Assembly: GCA_026770575.1 (NCBI GenBank)
Contig: MU657190.1
Location: 195,247 to 222,564, forward strand
Direction: 5' to 3'
DNA length: 27,318 nucleotides
Source: Pelagophyceae sp. CCMP2097
Taxonomy: Eukaryota; Sar; Pelagophyceae
Shown: positions 1 through 10,078 of the stretch, one piece after another
Numbering within the stretch: position 1 is the first letter of the stretch
How the letters are laid out: each line of letters begins with the position of its first letter
Program-made: the position numbers and the translations under genes
Notes under the pieces: model-generated
Told to the model about the DNA's origin: nothing
What the model saw: the letters and a program-made list of their open reading frames with translations, nothing else
The model's database searches: none

Positions 1-831
1 GGGTATATAGGTCGTGGCGCGTCCGTCGCGACACTCCTGGCCCCAGGGGACGTCGGTGCGCGGCTGGGCGGTGCCTCCTAGTTCGGAGTTTGAGAGGAAA
101 AGCCAAGTTCGGTCCTTTAAACCAAGCTAAGTCCGGTAAGGCTTTTTACACGAGCGGCCTAGAATTTATTCAGCGATTTCGGCTCGCTGCGCTCGAAAAG
201 CGCGTCTACTGTTGGAAGTCATAGAGGACGCCGCGCTGAGTCCGGAAATGCCATGGCCCCAAAAATTCTTTTGTTAAAAACGCTCAAACTAAAAATCAGA
301 ACGTCTGTTTTGGCTCGTCTGAAGCGCCACTCGCGGCACTCGTACGGGACAAGTCAAATACCACCCCAGTACGTATGGACCCGCCCCGTCACATAGCCAG
401 TTTTTTGATCCGGGCGGTCCTGCAGTTGACAGCCGGGCCCGAACCTTCGCAATACGGAGGCAAAATCAAGTCAAAATCAAGGTAAGGCGGCAAATAAAGA
501 TTTTATCAAGTCCAAAATATTGGGGGAATCGCTTGTTCACGCCCTTGCAAGGCGCCCTCCTCGAGGCTGATCATGTCACGGACACCCCGGGGGGCAGGGA
601 GGCCCATAGCGACCACGCTCACCCCCGCAGGCGGCCTCTGGGAGGCACAACTTTGCGCCACTTGGGGTCGGCTTTATCGCCGATACCACCTGTAAGGAGG
701 AGGACCTGCACGGATGGCCAATTCCCGAAACGTCTATAGAATCTGATAGGACTACAATTGTACAGTTCTTTTGGCGAGTGCGCCGTCGTCACGCCCACGT
801 CGTCAGGCCCGCGTGCTGAGCTTGGTTTGTC
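1..831. other. No supported gene (left edge)
   Basis: I see no convincing coding exon here on either strand. Open frames are short, and the longest (619-1098, minus) is arginine-rich and lies antisense to the next gene. The stretch 450-540 is less GC-rich than its surroundings and could include the promoter of the gene at 832, but I can name no specific element. Confidence 0.4.
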
Positions 832-1843
832 ATGTCGAAGAGGCCGCTGTACGGGGCGCTGACGCGGGACTGGGGGCTTTGGCAGAAAGCGAACGGGCTG
901 TATGATATGTACCATCATTTGCACCAACAAAATGTCATCAACAAAATCGCCCCGTTCGGTGAGTCTTTCGCCCCTTTCGTCAAGACCCACAGATCTTCGA
1001 AGAACCGAAAGGACGCCCCCGGGCGCTCGGAAGGGCCTCCGCGACACTGCCCGACCTAGGCAACCGCCTCGACGTCTCAGCGACGCTGCTCCTCCCACCG
1101 TTCAAGGACTTTGACGCGTCGGAATTCCTGGAAGGGGCGACGTATGCGTATAGGAAGATCAACGCGCTGCTCTACAAAGGCCCCGTGACCGACTCGGACG
1201 ACTCAAGTTTCTTACGGAACACGTGCACGCCTTACATGGCAAAGGCCCTGCACGAGGCGGCGAGCCACGCCTACGCGACAACGACGCTGCAGTCGACGGA
1301 GTTGGAGGGCGCGTCTTTGCTGACTGCGTCGATCGAAGTCTTTAGCTCTGGACGCGAAAGAGAGTTAGAGCACCGGCTCCGCGGATACGACGCCGTCCTC
1401 GTCGACTGCCCAGACGAGGTTTTTGCCGGCGTCCGGAGCACACGCCGAGAGCCTGACGGACGACGCCGAGTACACCGACGTGTAGGCAGAGCGCGAGGCC
1501 CTCGCCGGCGTGGCTTCGGCGGAGCTCGAGTCTTTGCGCGACGGCTTGGGCGTCGAGTCTGGAAGGCACGCGTATCTGGGGAGGGGATGGGAGGATACAG
1601 ACGATTATTGGGCTGAGATGGACGTGATCTTTCAATCCTTAGACCACGCACCCACCAGCGTCGTATCCCCGCCGGGGGTCGCCGCAACGCTCCGCCGGAG
1701 GTCGCCGCCACGCTGCACTCTAGGTCAACGTGCAGCTCGGCGACTCTCAGGCCATCCCCGTGCAAAAGAAGATAACCTCTTCCTGGCGCTTTGTGTCCAA
1801 GCTGGACGACGATCCCGCGTGGCGCCTCTGCCTCATTACCTAA
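832..1843 (+). CDS. Tim44-like domain protein, four exons
   Basis: Proposed exons are 832-958, 1060-1418, 1486-1662 and 1724-1843, giving 260 aa. All introns are GT-AG; intron 1 (959-1059) has a strong GTGAGT donor and joins frame 1 to frame 3 exactly. The ATG at 832 is the first after an in-frame TGA. Exon 2 shows the family signature F-x-x-x-x-F-L-E-G-A-x-x-A-Y (around DASEFLEGATYAYRK) followed by a charged segment and helices. The last exon ends in W-R-F-V-S-K-L-x(5)-W-R-L-C-L-I, the usual C-terminal strands of the Tim44/mL45 fold. Tim44-like proteins act at the mitochondrial inner membrane in protein import or on the large mitoribosomal subunit. Length fits the family. Introns 2 and 3 are less certain than intron 1, and a slightly decayed copy cannot be excluded. 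Confidence 0.6.
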
Positions 1844-3061
1844 GATTTCTCCTCAAAAAAACGGCGTCTCTGCCTTGCCCAAGTCGCAAGAGCCCGAGCG
1901 AGACAAACGACGGCGGCCCAAATGAGGCGTTTGTGCGGGTGTTCGGACGTCGCGCGTCGACGGGCGTCTACGAGGCGAACCGCCGTCGAGTGCCATCGTC
2001 CGTTCTACGCGCGCCGACGAGGCGGACCGCCAGACATCCGTGTCCGTGGCCCGCTGCGTCTGTAGCTCGCCGCGTCCGTGGCTCGCCGCGGCCGCGACCC
2101 GCCACGTCCGTGGCCCGACGTCGGTGACTCGGTGCGACGGCGAGGCCAATGGCTCGCCCTGGGCCTGTCGCTCTGAGAAAGAATCCGCCGTCCTGGCAAC
2201 AGGCCCGCTGCGTGCAGCCGGCGGACCGCTCTCGTCGTCTTCCTTGCGAGGCGCGCGCCACCGGTGGGTGAGGCGTGAGGGGTATTCTTGCGGGTGCTCG
2301 AGGGCCCGTCGCTGCGTTTGGCAGGGGATCGCACTCTGGAAATTGTTCGCCGCGACGTAGACTTTCGTCCGCCGCGCCGCAGACGTCGTTCCAGGGTCCG
2401 CCGGCGACGGCAATGAGCCGCCGGACTCGAGCCGCCGGACTCGAGCTGCGAGGCACAACGTGCGCCTGCGGCGGCGTCTGTCAGATGGGCGGCGTCGCGA
2501 CGTCGTAGGGTACTCGTGCCGGGTTTTCTTAGAGGAACTTTCGGAAACTCTGGGAAATCTTTGGGCACGCAACAGGAGAAGAGCCTTTGAGCTTTGAGCC
2601 CTGCTGCCGCATCGCGCAGAGCGGCGCGACAGGCTCTCGAGCGCCCGCCATGAAGCGCACCGCGGCGTCTTGGTGCATGAAAGCTTTCCGACTCAAAGTT
2701 GCTTTCCGACTCCTGCTCCAGATTCCATCCAGTGAGTCGTACGAGTTGCATAACTCGTCGACGAGTTGCATAGCTCGCCGCTCCTGATCAGGGCTGGCGG
2801 CCAGCCTGGTGTACTCCGCCTCTGCACTTCTTTCCCGGGATATAAATCATCAACCCTCACCTCCGAGTCACCTCACTCCAAGAAGGCACTTGCGCCGCAT
2901 CTCCGCTCCACAGGTCCGCAGTCGCCATCCTCGCCTGCGCGCGGCCGCGCCCGCGCGGCGACCCGAAACCAGAATTCGCCAAGCAAACGTCGTGAAAACG
3001 TCTGAGCTCGCCGACGAACGTCTGAGCTGAACACCGAGCGACCGTTTGCCAAACGAGGCCT
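1844..3061. other. GC-rich spacer, no firm gene
   Basis: There are long overlapping minus-strand open frames (for example 1853-2572 and 2005-2751), but their translations are arginine/serine-rich and lack domain-like patterns. The stretch 2030-2110 has loosely repeated CGTCCGTGGCCCG units, and 2412-2450 repeats GAGCCGCCGGACTC. A possible small exon starts with ATG at 2650 and meets a GTGAGT donor at 2732. It encodes a short basic and hydrophobic peptide and could be the 5' exon of the transporter gene that follows, but nothing proves the link. Confidence 0.35.
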
Positions 3062-5382
3062 TTGCGCCCACGCCGCGCCTATTGCGCCCACGCCGGACCT
3101 CTAGGCGTGGCGTTGGCGTCGGCGAAGAGCATCGACTACGACGACGCGAAGAAGAGAGGCGTCGTGCGTCAACGTGGAGAGGCCGTTTCCCCGACGGCGA
3201 CCCGGGAATTCCACGCCGCCTTGCTGCCCGGCAGAGGCTCGGAAGACGGCGGCTCGGGAGACGTCTTTCGCGATTCCCACGCTTTGCAGGCCGGCGGCGA
3301 GTGCCACCGGGACAAGACGAACTGCCCGTTCGCGACGCGGTGCCGGCAACATCGCGGCCACAAGGTCCCTTTGGACCGGTGTCTTGCCCTGGGGGAGTCG
3401 GAAAAGACCGACTTGGCCGCCGCGGCGAGTCCACCTTCTTCACCGGGTTTCCTTAGGTTTGCAAGCACAAGTCCTTTCTCACACCGACGGGCAGAGACTA
3501 CGCTACCATGGCGCTACTCGTCGCGGCCACGGCCCTCGCCGCCGGTGGGGGCATTGGGGGCGGGGGTTTGCTGGTGCCCATCTTTATCATCGTCGGCGGC
3601 TTCGCGGTGCGAGAGGCCACCGCGCTGAGCTTGGTGAGGAGCGGAAGCGGGGAACCGGTAGCGTCATGCACACGCGCGAGGCGGTATCAGAGGCGGACGA
3701 TGGGGCTCGCTCGGCGGCCGCCGCGGGCGGACTTTGAGGCGGCGCGTAGGCGACCATCTCCGGCGGATCGCTGGCTAACTTGTGGACGTACACGCGGCGG
3801 TGCGTGCATGGACGTTGTATCCCGGAAATTTGCGTTGCAGGTACCACCCCGACTCTACTCTGAAGCGTCCTCTGATAGACTACGACGCAACTCTACTTTT
3901 CACCCCCTCTCTCCTGGCGGGCACCATGTTCGGCGCCCTCTTCTCCGTCGTCTTCCCGACGTGGCTCACCGTCGTCTTGCTGGTCTTGTTGCTCGGGTAC
4001 GCGGGGTACCGGACTTTGAAGAAAGGTTGGGCAAAGTGGAATCAGCCGTTGGAAGCGGTCAAGACGAACGGCGGGCCGAAGGCCGAAGAAGCGCGCGAGC
4101 CGGGCGGCTCACGAAACGACGCGACCGATCAGCCATCGTCGCGGGCGGCCGGCGGAGAGTCGAAGAGCGACGGTGAAGACGACGCCGTGCGTGAAGAAGA
4201 AACCGTGCCCTCGCGCGTCCAGGACGACGCGCGTGCGCCAGGGAGCGTCGAGCTGCGGACGTTGGACTCTCCGGCGGCGCGGCCGAACGCTCCGCAGGCT
4301 GACGCATCTCCGGTTGCGCGGCCGGACGCTCCCCAGGCGCAGCCGGTTGACCCGCGGCTGGCGCAGATGTATTTGGAAGATGAGACGCTGACGCCTTGGG
4401 TCAAGTGGTGCAAGATTGCTGGACTCTGGCTCATCGTCGTCGGTTTCGCCCTCCTCCGAGGCGGCCGAGGCGGGCCCTCGCTCGTTGACGGGATTCAGTG
4501 CGGGAATGGGGCGTACTGGGCGCTATTTATCGGGAATCTGCTCATTCTCGGCGCCGCGACGGTCGCTTTGAGGAAAGCTCTCCTCGCACGGTCTCTCGAG
4601 AAGACGCAGCACGGCCACGTCCCTCTGAAAGGAGACTTGCACTGGGACGCCCGCACGACCACAATCTACCCCGCCATCTGCGTCCTCGCGGGCGTGGCGG
4701 CGGGTTTGCTGGGCATCGGGGGCGGCATGGTCCGCAAAAACAGCCTGCGTCTATTCAATTGTGGACATTCGACGATACCAGAGTCCTGAGGTCATTCGTG
4801 AGCGGCAGAGGCTCGATGGACTCTGGGAAAAGACACGGTGCGCGCAAGAAAGGGTCTTCGCAGAGAGAGGACCGTGATAAAACACGTAGGTCTTGGGCCC
4901 TCTACTCGTCCAGCTCGGCTGCCTGCCCCAGCCCATCGCGGCGACGAGCGCCTTCGTCGTCTTCATCACCGCCACGAGTGGCCTCTTCCAAGTAAGGGGG
5001 GGGCGCGGGTTGCGTCGCGTAGATGAATCTTCCAGTGAAGTTCCGCTTTTGCCGTCTAAATCCCCGCCTCTTGCCAGGTCATGATCTTCGGCCTACTTCC
5101 GCTGGACTACGCGCTACCCTTTGCCATTCTGGGCGTCGGGGCGACGTTCCTCGGGCAAACGGCCGTACGATTCATCGAGAGAAAACCCGAACCGTCACAG
5201 TTGGGCGTAATTCAAATCCTTCTTAGGTCGACTACATCGTCAAAAAGTACAAAAAGGACGCGATTGTGATCTTGCTCATCGGCGTGATCATGGCCGTCGC
5301 CTTGGTGCTCATGGCTTACACCGGGATTCAAGCCACCGTCGACGGCGCCGACGTCGGGTTTTCCGCGCTCTGCGGGGCCTAA
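3062..5382 (+). CDS. TauE/SafE family anion transporter
   Basis: This is a multi-pass membrane transporter of the TauE/SafE (sulfite exporter) family. Exons that join in frame are: up to 3364, 3457-3633, 3750-3799, 3841-4729, 4890-4991, 5078-5164 and 5227-5382 (TAA). The two family repeats are clear: GGGIGGGGLLVPIF in the first half and AGLLGIGGGMV followed by GPLL in the second. Next come F-V-V-F-I-T-A-T-S-G and a F-L-G-Q motif before the last membrane helix. Before the first helix lies a cysteine-rich, probably lumenal or extracellular segment (C-x(7)-C-P-F-A-T-R-C, then C-K-H-K). Between the halves is a soluble acidic, Pro/Ala-rich loop (about 4040-4360) with duplicated ARPxAPQA. Introns are only 41-160 nt. 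The ATG at 3508 is internal to an exon, so it is not the start; the true 5' end is unresolved. Substrate (sulfite, sulfonate or another anion) cannot be told. Confidence 0.85.
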
Positions 5383-5490
5383 GGAGCCTGGTCTGTAACA
5401 TTCCGACTCAGCGCCAGGGCCAGGATAGCTATACATTGGCGGTCACTTGCCCGGCCTCTGCGATGCCGAGGCCTCTTTCAAGGGCCCTTG

Positions 5491-5840
5491 GACGCCCCTC
5501 GAGACGGCCCCTCGAAAAGGCCGGGCCACTCGAGAGGAACCCTCGAAACGGTCCCTTTATACGGTCCCTCGAGACGGAAGCCACCTCTTGTTGGCCCCTC
5601 GAGAAGGTCCCTCGAAACGGCGCCTTTAGACGGCCCCTTGAGAAGGCCTTTCTCGCCGGGCTCTGGAATGACCCCGGGCCATTGAAACGTGTCAGACGGC
5701 CCTACGGCCCCTCGAAACGGCCCCTTTCGACGGTCCTTCGAGACGGCCACTCGAGACGGCGCATGAGACGGTGCCTCGACAAAGCCCCTTGAGACGGCGC
5801 CTTTGGACGGCCACTCGAGAAGGCCCCTGGCCCACCGCGC
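5491..5840. repeat. 13-bp degenerate tandem array
   Basis: Successive units of the form gacggcccctcga follow one another with period 13, broken by a few longer spacers (near 5525, 5580 and 5650). The same units make up arrays inside the two large elements at 11765-13227 and 17500-18733, so this is probably a relic of that family. I see no end modules or inverted repeats here. Open frames through it on both strands are by-products of the repeat. Confidence 0.8.
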
Positions 5841-6246
5841 GCTCTCGCAGCATTTCGAACTCGCGGGTTCCTGGCCCGAGATCCTTGGGATGAGCGACGA
5901 CGCGTTCAAGGCGGCAGGTGGGAGCCTCCACCCCCGGCAGCTGGGCGCGGAAGGCATCTACGTCACTGAGACGGGCATGCGGTGTGCCGGCGTGCGGCAG
6001 CGCTTCTCCTGCACCGGCCACGTCGTCCCCGACGGTGGTTCGCAGGGCCGGCGCCAGCCACCGCACAGCGACGCCACCAGACATGCGCTCGCCGGACCCT
6101 GCGGACATCGACGTATAGTCGTCCAGCGGCGCAGCCCCGTCTCGATTTGTTCGGAGAAGTTGCGTTTCCTCCTAGGAATTTGGATAAAAATTCCTATCTT
6201 TTTTTTCAAAAGTAGGATGCTTCCTATAGAACCTTCAGAGCATGCT
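5841..6246. other. Unassigned; possible exon fragment
   Basis: From about 5840 to 6050 the plus frame reads like ordinary protein (for example SWPEILGMSDDAFKAAGG, then GIYVTETGMRC), unlike the flanking array. I cannot assign it to a family, and it has no start or clear splice partners. Past 6150 the DNA turns AT-richer with runs of T. It may be a stranded exon or gene remnant. Confidence 0.25.
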
Positions 6247-6363
6247 AACTCGTCGGGGCATGCCGAAAAAGGTGTACGCGTTATAGGCAGATATGCTCGT
6301 CTCGGCCAGGGCTACAATCCTGGCCTAGACGCGTACACCTTTTTCGGCATGTCCTGATGAGTT
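6247..6363. mobile_element. 117-bp MITE-like inverted-repeat element
   Basis: The left arm 6247-6281 and right arm 6329-6363 are 35-bp inverted repeats differing at only three positions; both contain CATGCCGAAAAAGGTGTACG. A smaller nested inverted repeat (GGCCAGG/CCTGGCC) lies in the 47-bp centre. It has no coding capacity. A small MITE or a strong transcribed hairpin fits. No clear target duplication is visible. Confidence 0.65.
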
Positions 6364-6700
6364 ACGGTGCTTGAGGGTCACATTTTGAGGCGTATCTCAC
6401 CAAGGAGACGCGCCCCTTGAAAATCTTTACTACCACCGCAACGCGATGCCAGTGGACCCGATCGAACGCCCGAACCACCGCCACTGTGCCATGGGTGGGG
6501 CGCGTGCAGCAGGCTGGAAGTTAAGGTCTTTTCGGCCGTTTTTCGAGGAATCGCCAAAAACGAAATCCGGTCTCGAAACAGCTGTGACACCATTCCACCG
6601 AATCTTCGGCGAACCGGGGCCGAAACTTCGGAGAGTGGTCCCGGAAGATACCTACCCTTTCGACGCGGCGCCGGCTCCGAGTCTGGCCGGGATTTCGACG

Positions 6701-7618
6701 ATGCGTCGCGCCGTGCTCATCGCCTGCGCGGTGGGCCGCTGCGCGGCGGAGACGCGCGTCGACGTGGCGATTCTGCTCACTGGCGCGTTCCGCGGCTTTC
6801 TTGTCGAGGACGGCTGGGAAATGTGGGCGCGGCACGTCATCGACGTCCTCGCGCAGCAGCACCTCACCACGGCGACGTGGCTCTGCACGCTGGAGACCGA
6901 GCCCGAGGTGAACGCGACGGTCGCAAAGCGCCTCGGCGTCTTGGCCGTGCACAAGTGGAATCTGGAGACGAACCGGTCCTACGCGTTCAAGTCCAAAAAC
7001 CCCGGCATGAAAAGAGCCCAAGTCTGCCACGAGCACCTCGAGGCCTGGGTTCAAGCGGGCCACGAGGCGCCGCGGTACGTCATCCTCTCGAGGCCCGACG
7101 TGCGCTGGTTCGCCGACCTGCCGCAAGTGTCGACCGTGCCGCCGGGCCACGTGGCCTTGCGCGGCCGCACCGTCGTCTGGCAGAGGAGCGACGCGCCCTT
7201 CAGCAGCGACCAGCTCTCCGGCGGCGACTGCCACGTCTACCCGGACCGCTGCGCCGCGGCCATCAAGCTGGTGCAGCACAACCTGGGGGCCAAGTGCGTC
7301 AACGTCGACGACCAGTTCGCCATCATGCCCTTCAACGTCGCGCCGGTGTTCTTCGGCCGCCGGCCGCCCCTTTCGGGCGCGGTGCACGCCACCAACTTTT
7401 CGCACGCCTTTTTAGCCTCGAACTGGATGATCAGCGCGTGCCAGAAGCAGTGCGTCCGCGGCTTCCGCGAGGGCGACCTCACGGCCAACCTCGCCGCGCA
7501 CAGAACGCCCGTCTACCTCCTGCCGATCCGCATCACCCTCGCCGGGCCCGGCACGCGCGGCCACGCCCGCGAACCCCGGAACACGACGCCCGTCAACTGC
7601 GGCAACTTTACAAACTAA
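6701..7618 (+). CDS. Secreted glycosyltransferase-like protein, 305 aa
   Basis: This single-exon frame ends in TAA. The frame is open upstream to 6446, but I chose the ATG at 6701 because it gives a short signal peptide (MRRAVLIACAVGRCAA). The mature start reads VDVAILLTGAFRGF. Later come YVILSRPDVRWF, a GGDCHVYPDRC segment and VDDQFAIMPF. The order, a hydrophobic strand with G-x-x-R-G, then an R-P-D-V motif, then a D-D-Q-F-A motif, resembles poorly described nucleotide-sugar transferases of the secretory pathway. Several N-x-S/T sites (NATV, NRSY, NFSH, NTTP) and paired cysteines support a lumenal or secreted location. Substrate and partners are unknown. It could instead be an inactive relative or another secreted enzyme; the assignment rests on motifs only. 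Confidence 0.6.
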   Translation: MRRAVLIACAVGRCAAETRVDVAILLTGAFRGFLVEDGWEMWARHVIDVLAQQHLTTATWLCTLETEPEVNATVAKRLGVLAVHKWNLETNRSYAFKSKNPGMKRAQVCHEHLEAWVQAGHEAPRYVILSRPDVRWFADLPQVSTVPPGHVALRGRTVVWQRSDAPFSSDQLSGGDCHVYPDRCAAAIKLVQHNLGAKCVNVDDQFAIMPFNVAPVFFGRRPPLSGAVHATNFSHAFLASNWMISACQKQCVRGFREGDLTANLAAHRTPVYLLPIRITLAGPGTRGHAREPRNTTPVNCGNFTN

Positions 7619-8103
7619 ACTGGGACTTCGCCCGGCCGAAGGGATATGGCAGATCGAGACGGCCTGCGCGGAGGAGACACCTCTCTGGATGATGCTCGTG
7701 CCCCCCGGCCTCACGGCTTTTGGCGCTGCTGGGCTACAGCGGCGCACTTCGCGGCTGACAAATCCTGTAAATCCTAACGTGTACAGAGGTGTTGTGCAAG
7801 TGGGTTGCACGTCTGAGAAAGCCGGGTAGGAGTTTGTATCGGCCGTTGTCTGAAGCCCTATCGACGCCGGTTGGGCCACGTGTCGAGGTTCGACGCGTCC
7901 CGATTTCTGCTGGCTTGGACTAACCCTAACTCCGTGCTTCGGCCGCAGAAGAGCACGCACTCCCTTCAAACGCCCACACCAAGTAGGAGGGAATGCGCGC
8001 CCAATGTTTTTGAACGCCGTTCCGAAAAGGCTTTGGTCCGTTCGCCCTCCGTGGTGGACTTAAGGGCCCATTTTAGAATTGATAAATTCGAAGAAACCTT
8101 GCA
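7619..8103. other. Intergenic, no firm gene
   Basis: A plus frame stays open just after the stop of the preceding gene (about 7620-7830, including WQIETACAEETPLWMML), which might be an exon of an alternative 3' end, but no splice junction stands out. The rest shows no feature I can support. A single telomere-like AACCCTAAC at about 7920 is isolated. Confidence 0.3.
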
Positions 8104-8421
8104 GCGTTCTGTTTTCTTACCAAGTGGGGGGGCACAGTAGGGGCAAAATGCTCACAAGTGGGTGGGTGCCCCCTCCTAACAGGCCCCATCACGATGGGTG
8201 GTATCTGACTTCGCGTGTCAGCGTCAGGGGCTTCGGTCCTGCGAGTCAATGCACCTCCCAGAGTGCGCTGGGAGGTACGCAAGCCTGCATATCTCAGCTC
8301 CCTGCCGTGCCTGGAAAGTACTTTTCTAGAAAAACCCGTCGCCATACAATTGTAAAGTGGGTGGGTGGGGGGTCCTAATTGCCCCTACTGTCCCCCCCCA
8401 CTTGGTAAAAAAACAGAACGC
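8104..8421. mobile_element. 318-bp TIR element (MITE-like)
   Basis: The ends 8104-8146 and 8379-8421 are 43-bp inverted repeats with two mismatches (outer part GCGTTCTGTTTT, inner part ACAGTAGGGGCAA). Inside each end, AAGTGGGTGGGTG recurs in direct orientation. There is no coding capacity. This is a non-autonomous DNA transposon or a foldback element. I see no unambiguous target duplication. Confidence 0.7.
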
Positions 8422-8804
8422 AGGGGCCCGTCCGGAGGGCTTTTCAAGGGCCCTTGCAAGCGACCGCGCATTCGGCCGTCCAAGTGGCCGCCAAAGAGGT
8501 CTTGCAGGGACCCGACTGTCAAACACCCGGTGGCGACGCTGAGACACCCGGTGGCGGCGCCGTACAGGCTCAGCACACCGACCGGGGGGCGCTCCTTTGA
8601 CCAGAGCCTCGAGCCGGTGAGGTGTAGTAACCAGGCCCTCTTTCTTGGACGCCAGGGCGCACGGCCCGGGCTCATCAAAGGGTGACAGCTTTGAACGTCG
8701 CGTATTTACGATGCTCTGATCAACGCGAGGCGGGCGTCGATCGACTCGAGCTCCCGCGGAGTCTGAAGAGTCTGAAGAGTCTGACGAGTCTGAAGAGCAC
8801 ATGG
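8422..8804. repeat. Repeat-derived spacer with 9-bp tandem repeat
   Basis: The part 8430-8515 matches the ~100-bp unit found in the large elements (CCGTCCGG, then CAAGGGCCCTTGCAAGCGAC, then AAGAGGTCTTGCAGG). ACACCCGGTGGCG occurs twice at 8523-8557. Just beyond the WD40 gene's stop, 8758-8800 holds a short 9-bp tandem repeat of AGTCTGAAG. No gene is supported. Confidence 0.6.
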
Positions 8805-9879
8805 TTAGAGTGCGGCGTCCCAGAGCCGCGCCGTCGAGTCTTTGCTCGCCGTTACGACGCACGTGCCGTCGGGCGAGAACGCGCTGTAGATGACGCCGTC
8901 GGCGTGCTCGAGCGTCGTTTGCAGCAAGCCAGTCTCGGCGTCCCAGAGCCGTGCCGTCCTGTCGTCGCTCGCCGTCACAATGCGCTTGCCGTCGGGCGAG
9001 AACGCGCAGCTCCAGACGATTCTGGTGTGGCCCTTGAGCGTCGTCAGCTGCGCGCCCGTCTCGGCGTCCCAGAACCGCGCCGTCTTGTCGCCGCTCGACG
9101 TCACGAGGCGCTTGCCGTCGGGCGAGAACGCGCAGCACGAGACGCAGTCGGTGTGGCCCTCGAGCGTCGCCTGCAGCGCGCCCGTCTCAGCGTCCCAGAG
9201 CCGCGCCGTCGTGTCGAAGCTCGCCGTCACGATGCGCTTGCCGTCGGGCGAGAACGCGCAGCTGCGAACGTAGTCGGTTTGCCCCTCGAGCGTCGTGAAC
9301 AGCGCGCCCGTCTCGGCGTTCCAGAGCCGCGCCGTGCCGTCATTGCTCGCCGTCACAACGCGTTTGCCGTCGGGCGAGAACGCGCAGCACATGACGTCAT
9401 CGTCGTGCCCCTCGAGCGTCAGCAGCAGCGCGCCCGTCTCGGCGTCCCTGAGCCGCGCCGTGTTGTCGCTGCTCGCCGTCGCGATGCGCTTGCCGTTGGG
9501 TGAGAAAACACAGCACCAGACCTCGTCGGTGTGGCCCTCGAGCGTCGTCAGCAGCGCGCCCGTCTCGGCATCCCAGAGCCGCGCCGTCTTGTCGAAGCTC
9601 GCCGTCACGATGCGCTTGCCGTCGGGCGAGAACGCGCTGCTAAAGACAATGCCGGTGTGCCCCTTGAGGATGGCCGTGCCCTTGAGGACGCGGTCCTTCC
9701 AGATGAGCCTGCGTACGGCCGGCGCCACGGCGGGCGCGTTGCGAGCGTTTTGAGACGAGGAGGCCGTTGGGCGAGGCGGCCAGCCGCAGGATGGGCGTGA
9801 GCAGGTCGCCTTGCTGCAGCACCGCAATCGAGCCCTCGTCACGCAGCCGCGGCGCGCCGGCGGCCTCCATCGTCGCCAC
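8805..9879 (-). CDS. Seven-repeat WD40 protein with one frameshift
   Basis: This is a WD40 beta-propeller protein, likely a scaffold for protein complexes. Seven near-identical blades are visible, each with [GL]-[HQ]-x-D/G-x-V, F-S-P-[DN]-G-[KT] and T-A-R-[LF]-[WR]-[DN]-A, which makes a complete propeller ending LWDAAL at the TAA. The N-terminus (ATG at 9879) gives a leader ending LAASPNGLLVS in another frame. The switch falls at a run of four T on the plus strand (9748-9751, A4 in the gene); one base fewer makes leader and propeller continuous and the length divisible by three. So this is either a sequencing error in a homopolymer or a fresh frameshift. If real, translation from 9879 would stop before the propeller, and only an internal start could rescue it. 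Blades are unusually alike, suggesting recent repeat expansion or homogenisation. Confidence 0.85.
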
Positions 9880-10078
9880 CGCGCGAGCTCTCCGCTAGCT
9901 ATCGCTCCGACCCGTCGGATTGGACCCGGTTACAACTTGAATGTACAATTGTAAGGGTTTATCTCTCAATCTCCATCGCCGAATCCCTATTTCAGCGACG
10001 CCAAAAGGTCTCACCGTCGAGCTAGCTCTCGAGAGCGCCGCGGCACGGAGACGAGACGCGCGTCCGCATCGTCGTCCC
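9880..10078. promoter_or_regulatory. Divergent intergenic region
   Basis: About 200 bp separate the minus-strand WD40 start (9879) from the plus-strand RRM gene start (10079), so both promoters should lie here. No TATA box or named factor site can be supported. There is an in-frame ATG at 9941 (in ATGTACAATTG), which would lengthen the RRM protein by 46 residues. Confidence 0.35.

Noticed and set aside
1853..2751. Long overlapping minus-strand ORFs of about 240 codons
   Set aside because: Arginine/serine-rich translations with no domain pattern; typical of open frames in very GC-rich DNA.
5207..5226. A 20-nt intron in the TauE/SafE gene
   Set aside because: The donor at 5165 gives a 62-nt intron and restores the usual spacing after F-L-G-Q, so the tiny intron is unnecessary.
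8805..9753. Plus-strand ORFs opposite the WD40 gene (for example 8682-9503)
   Set aside because: They are antisense shadows of the WD40 repeats.
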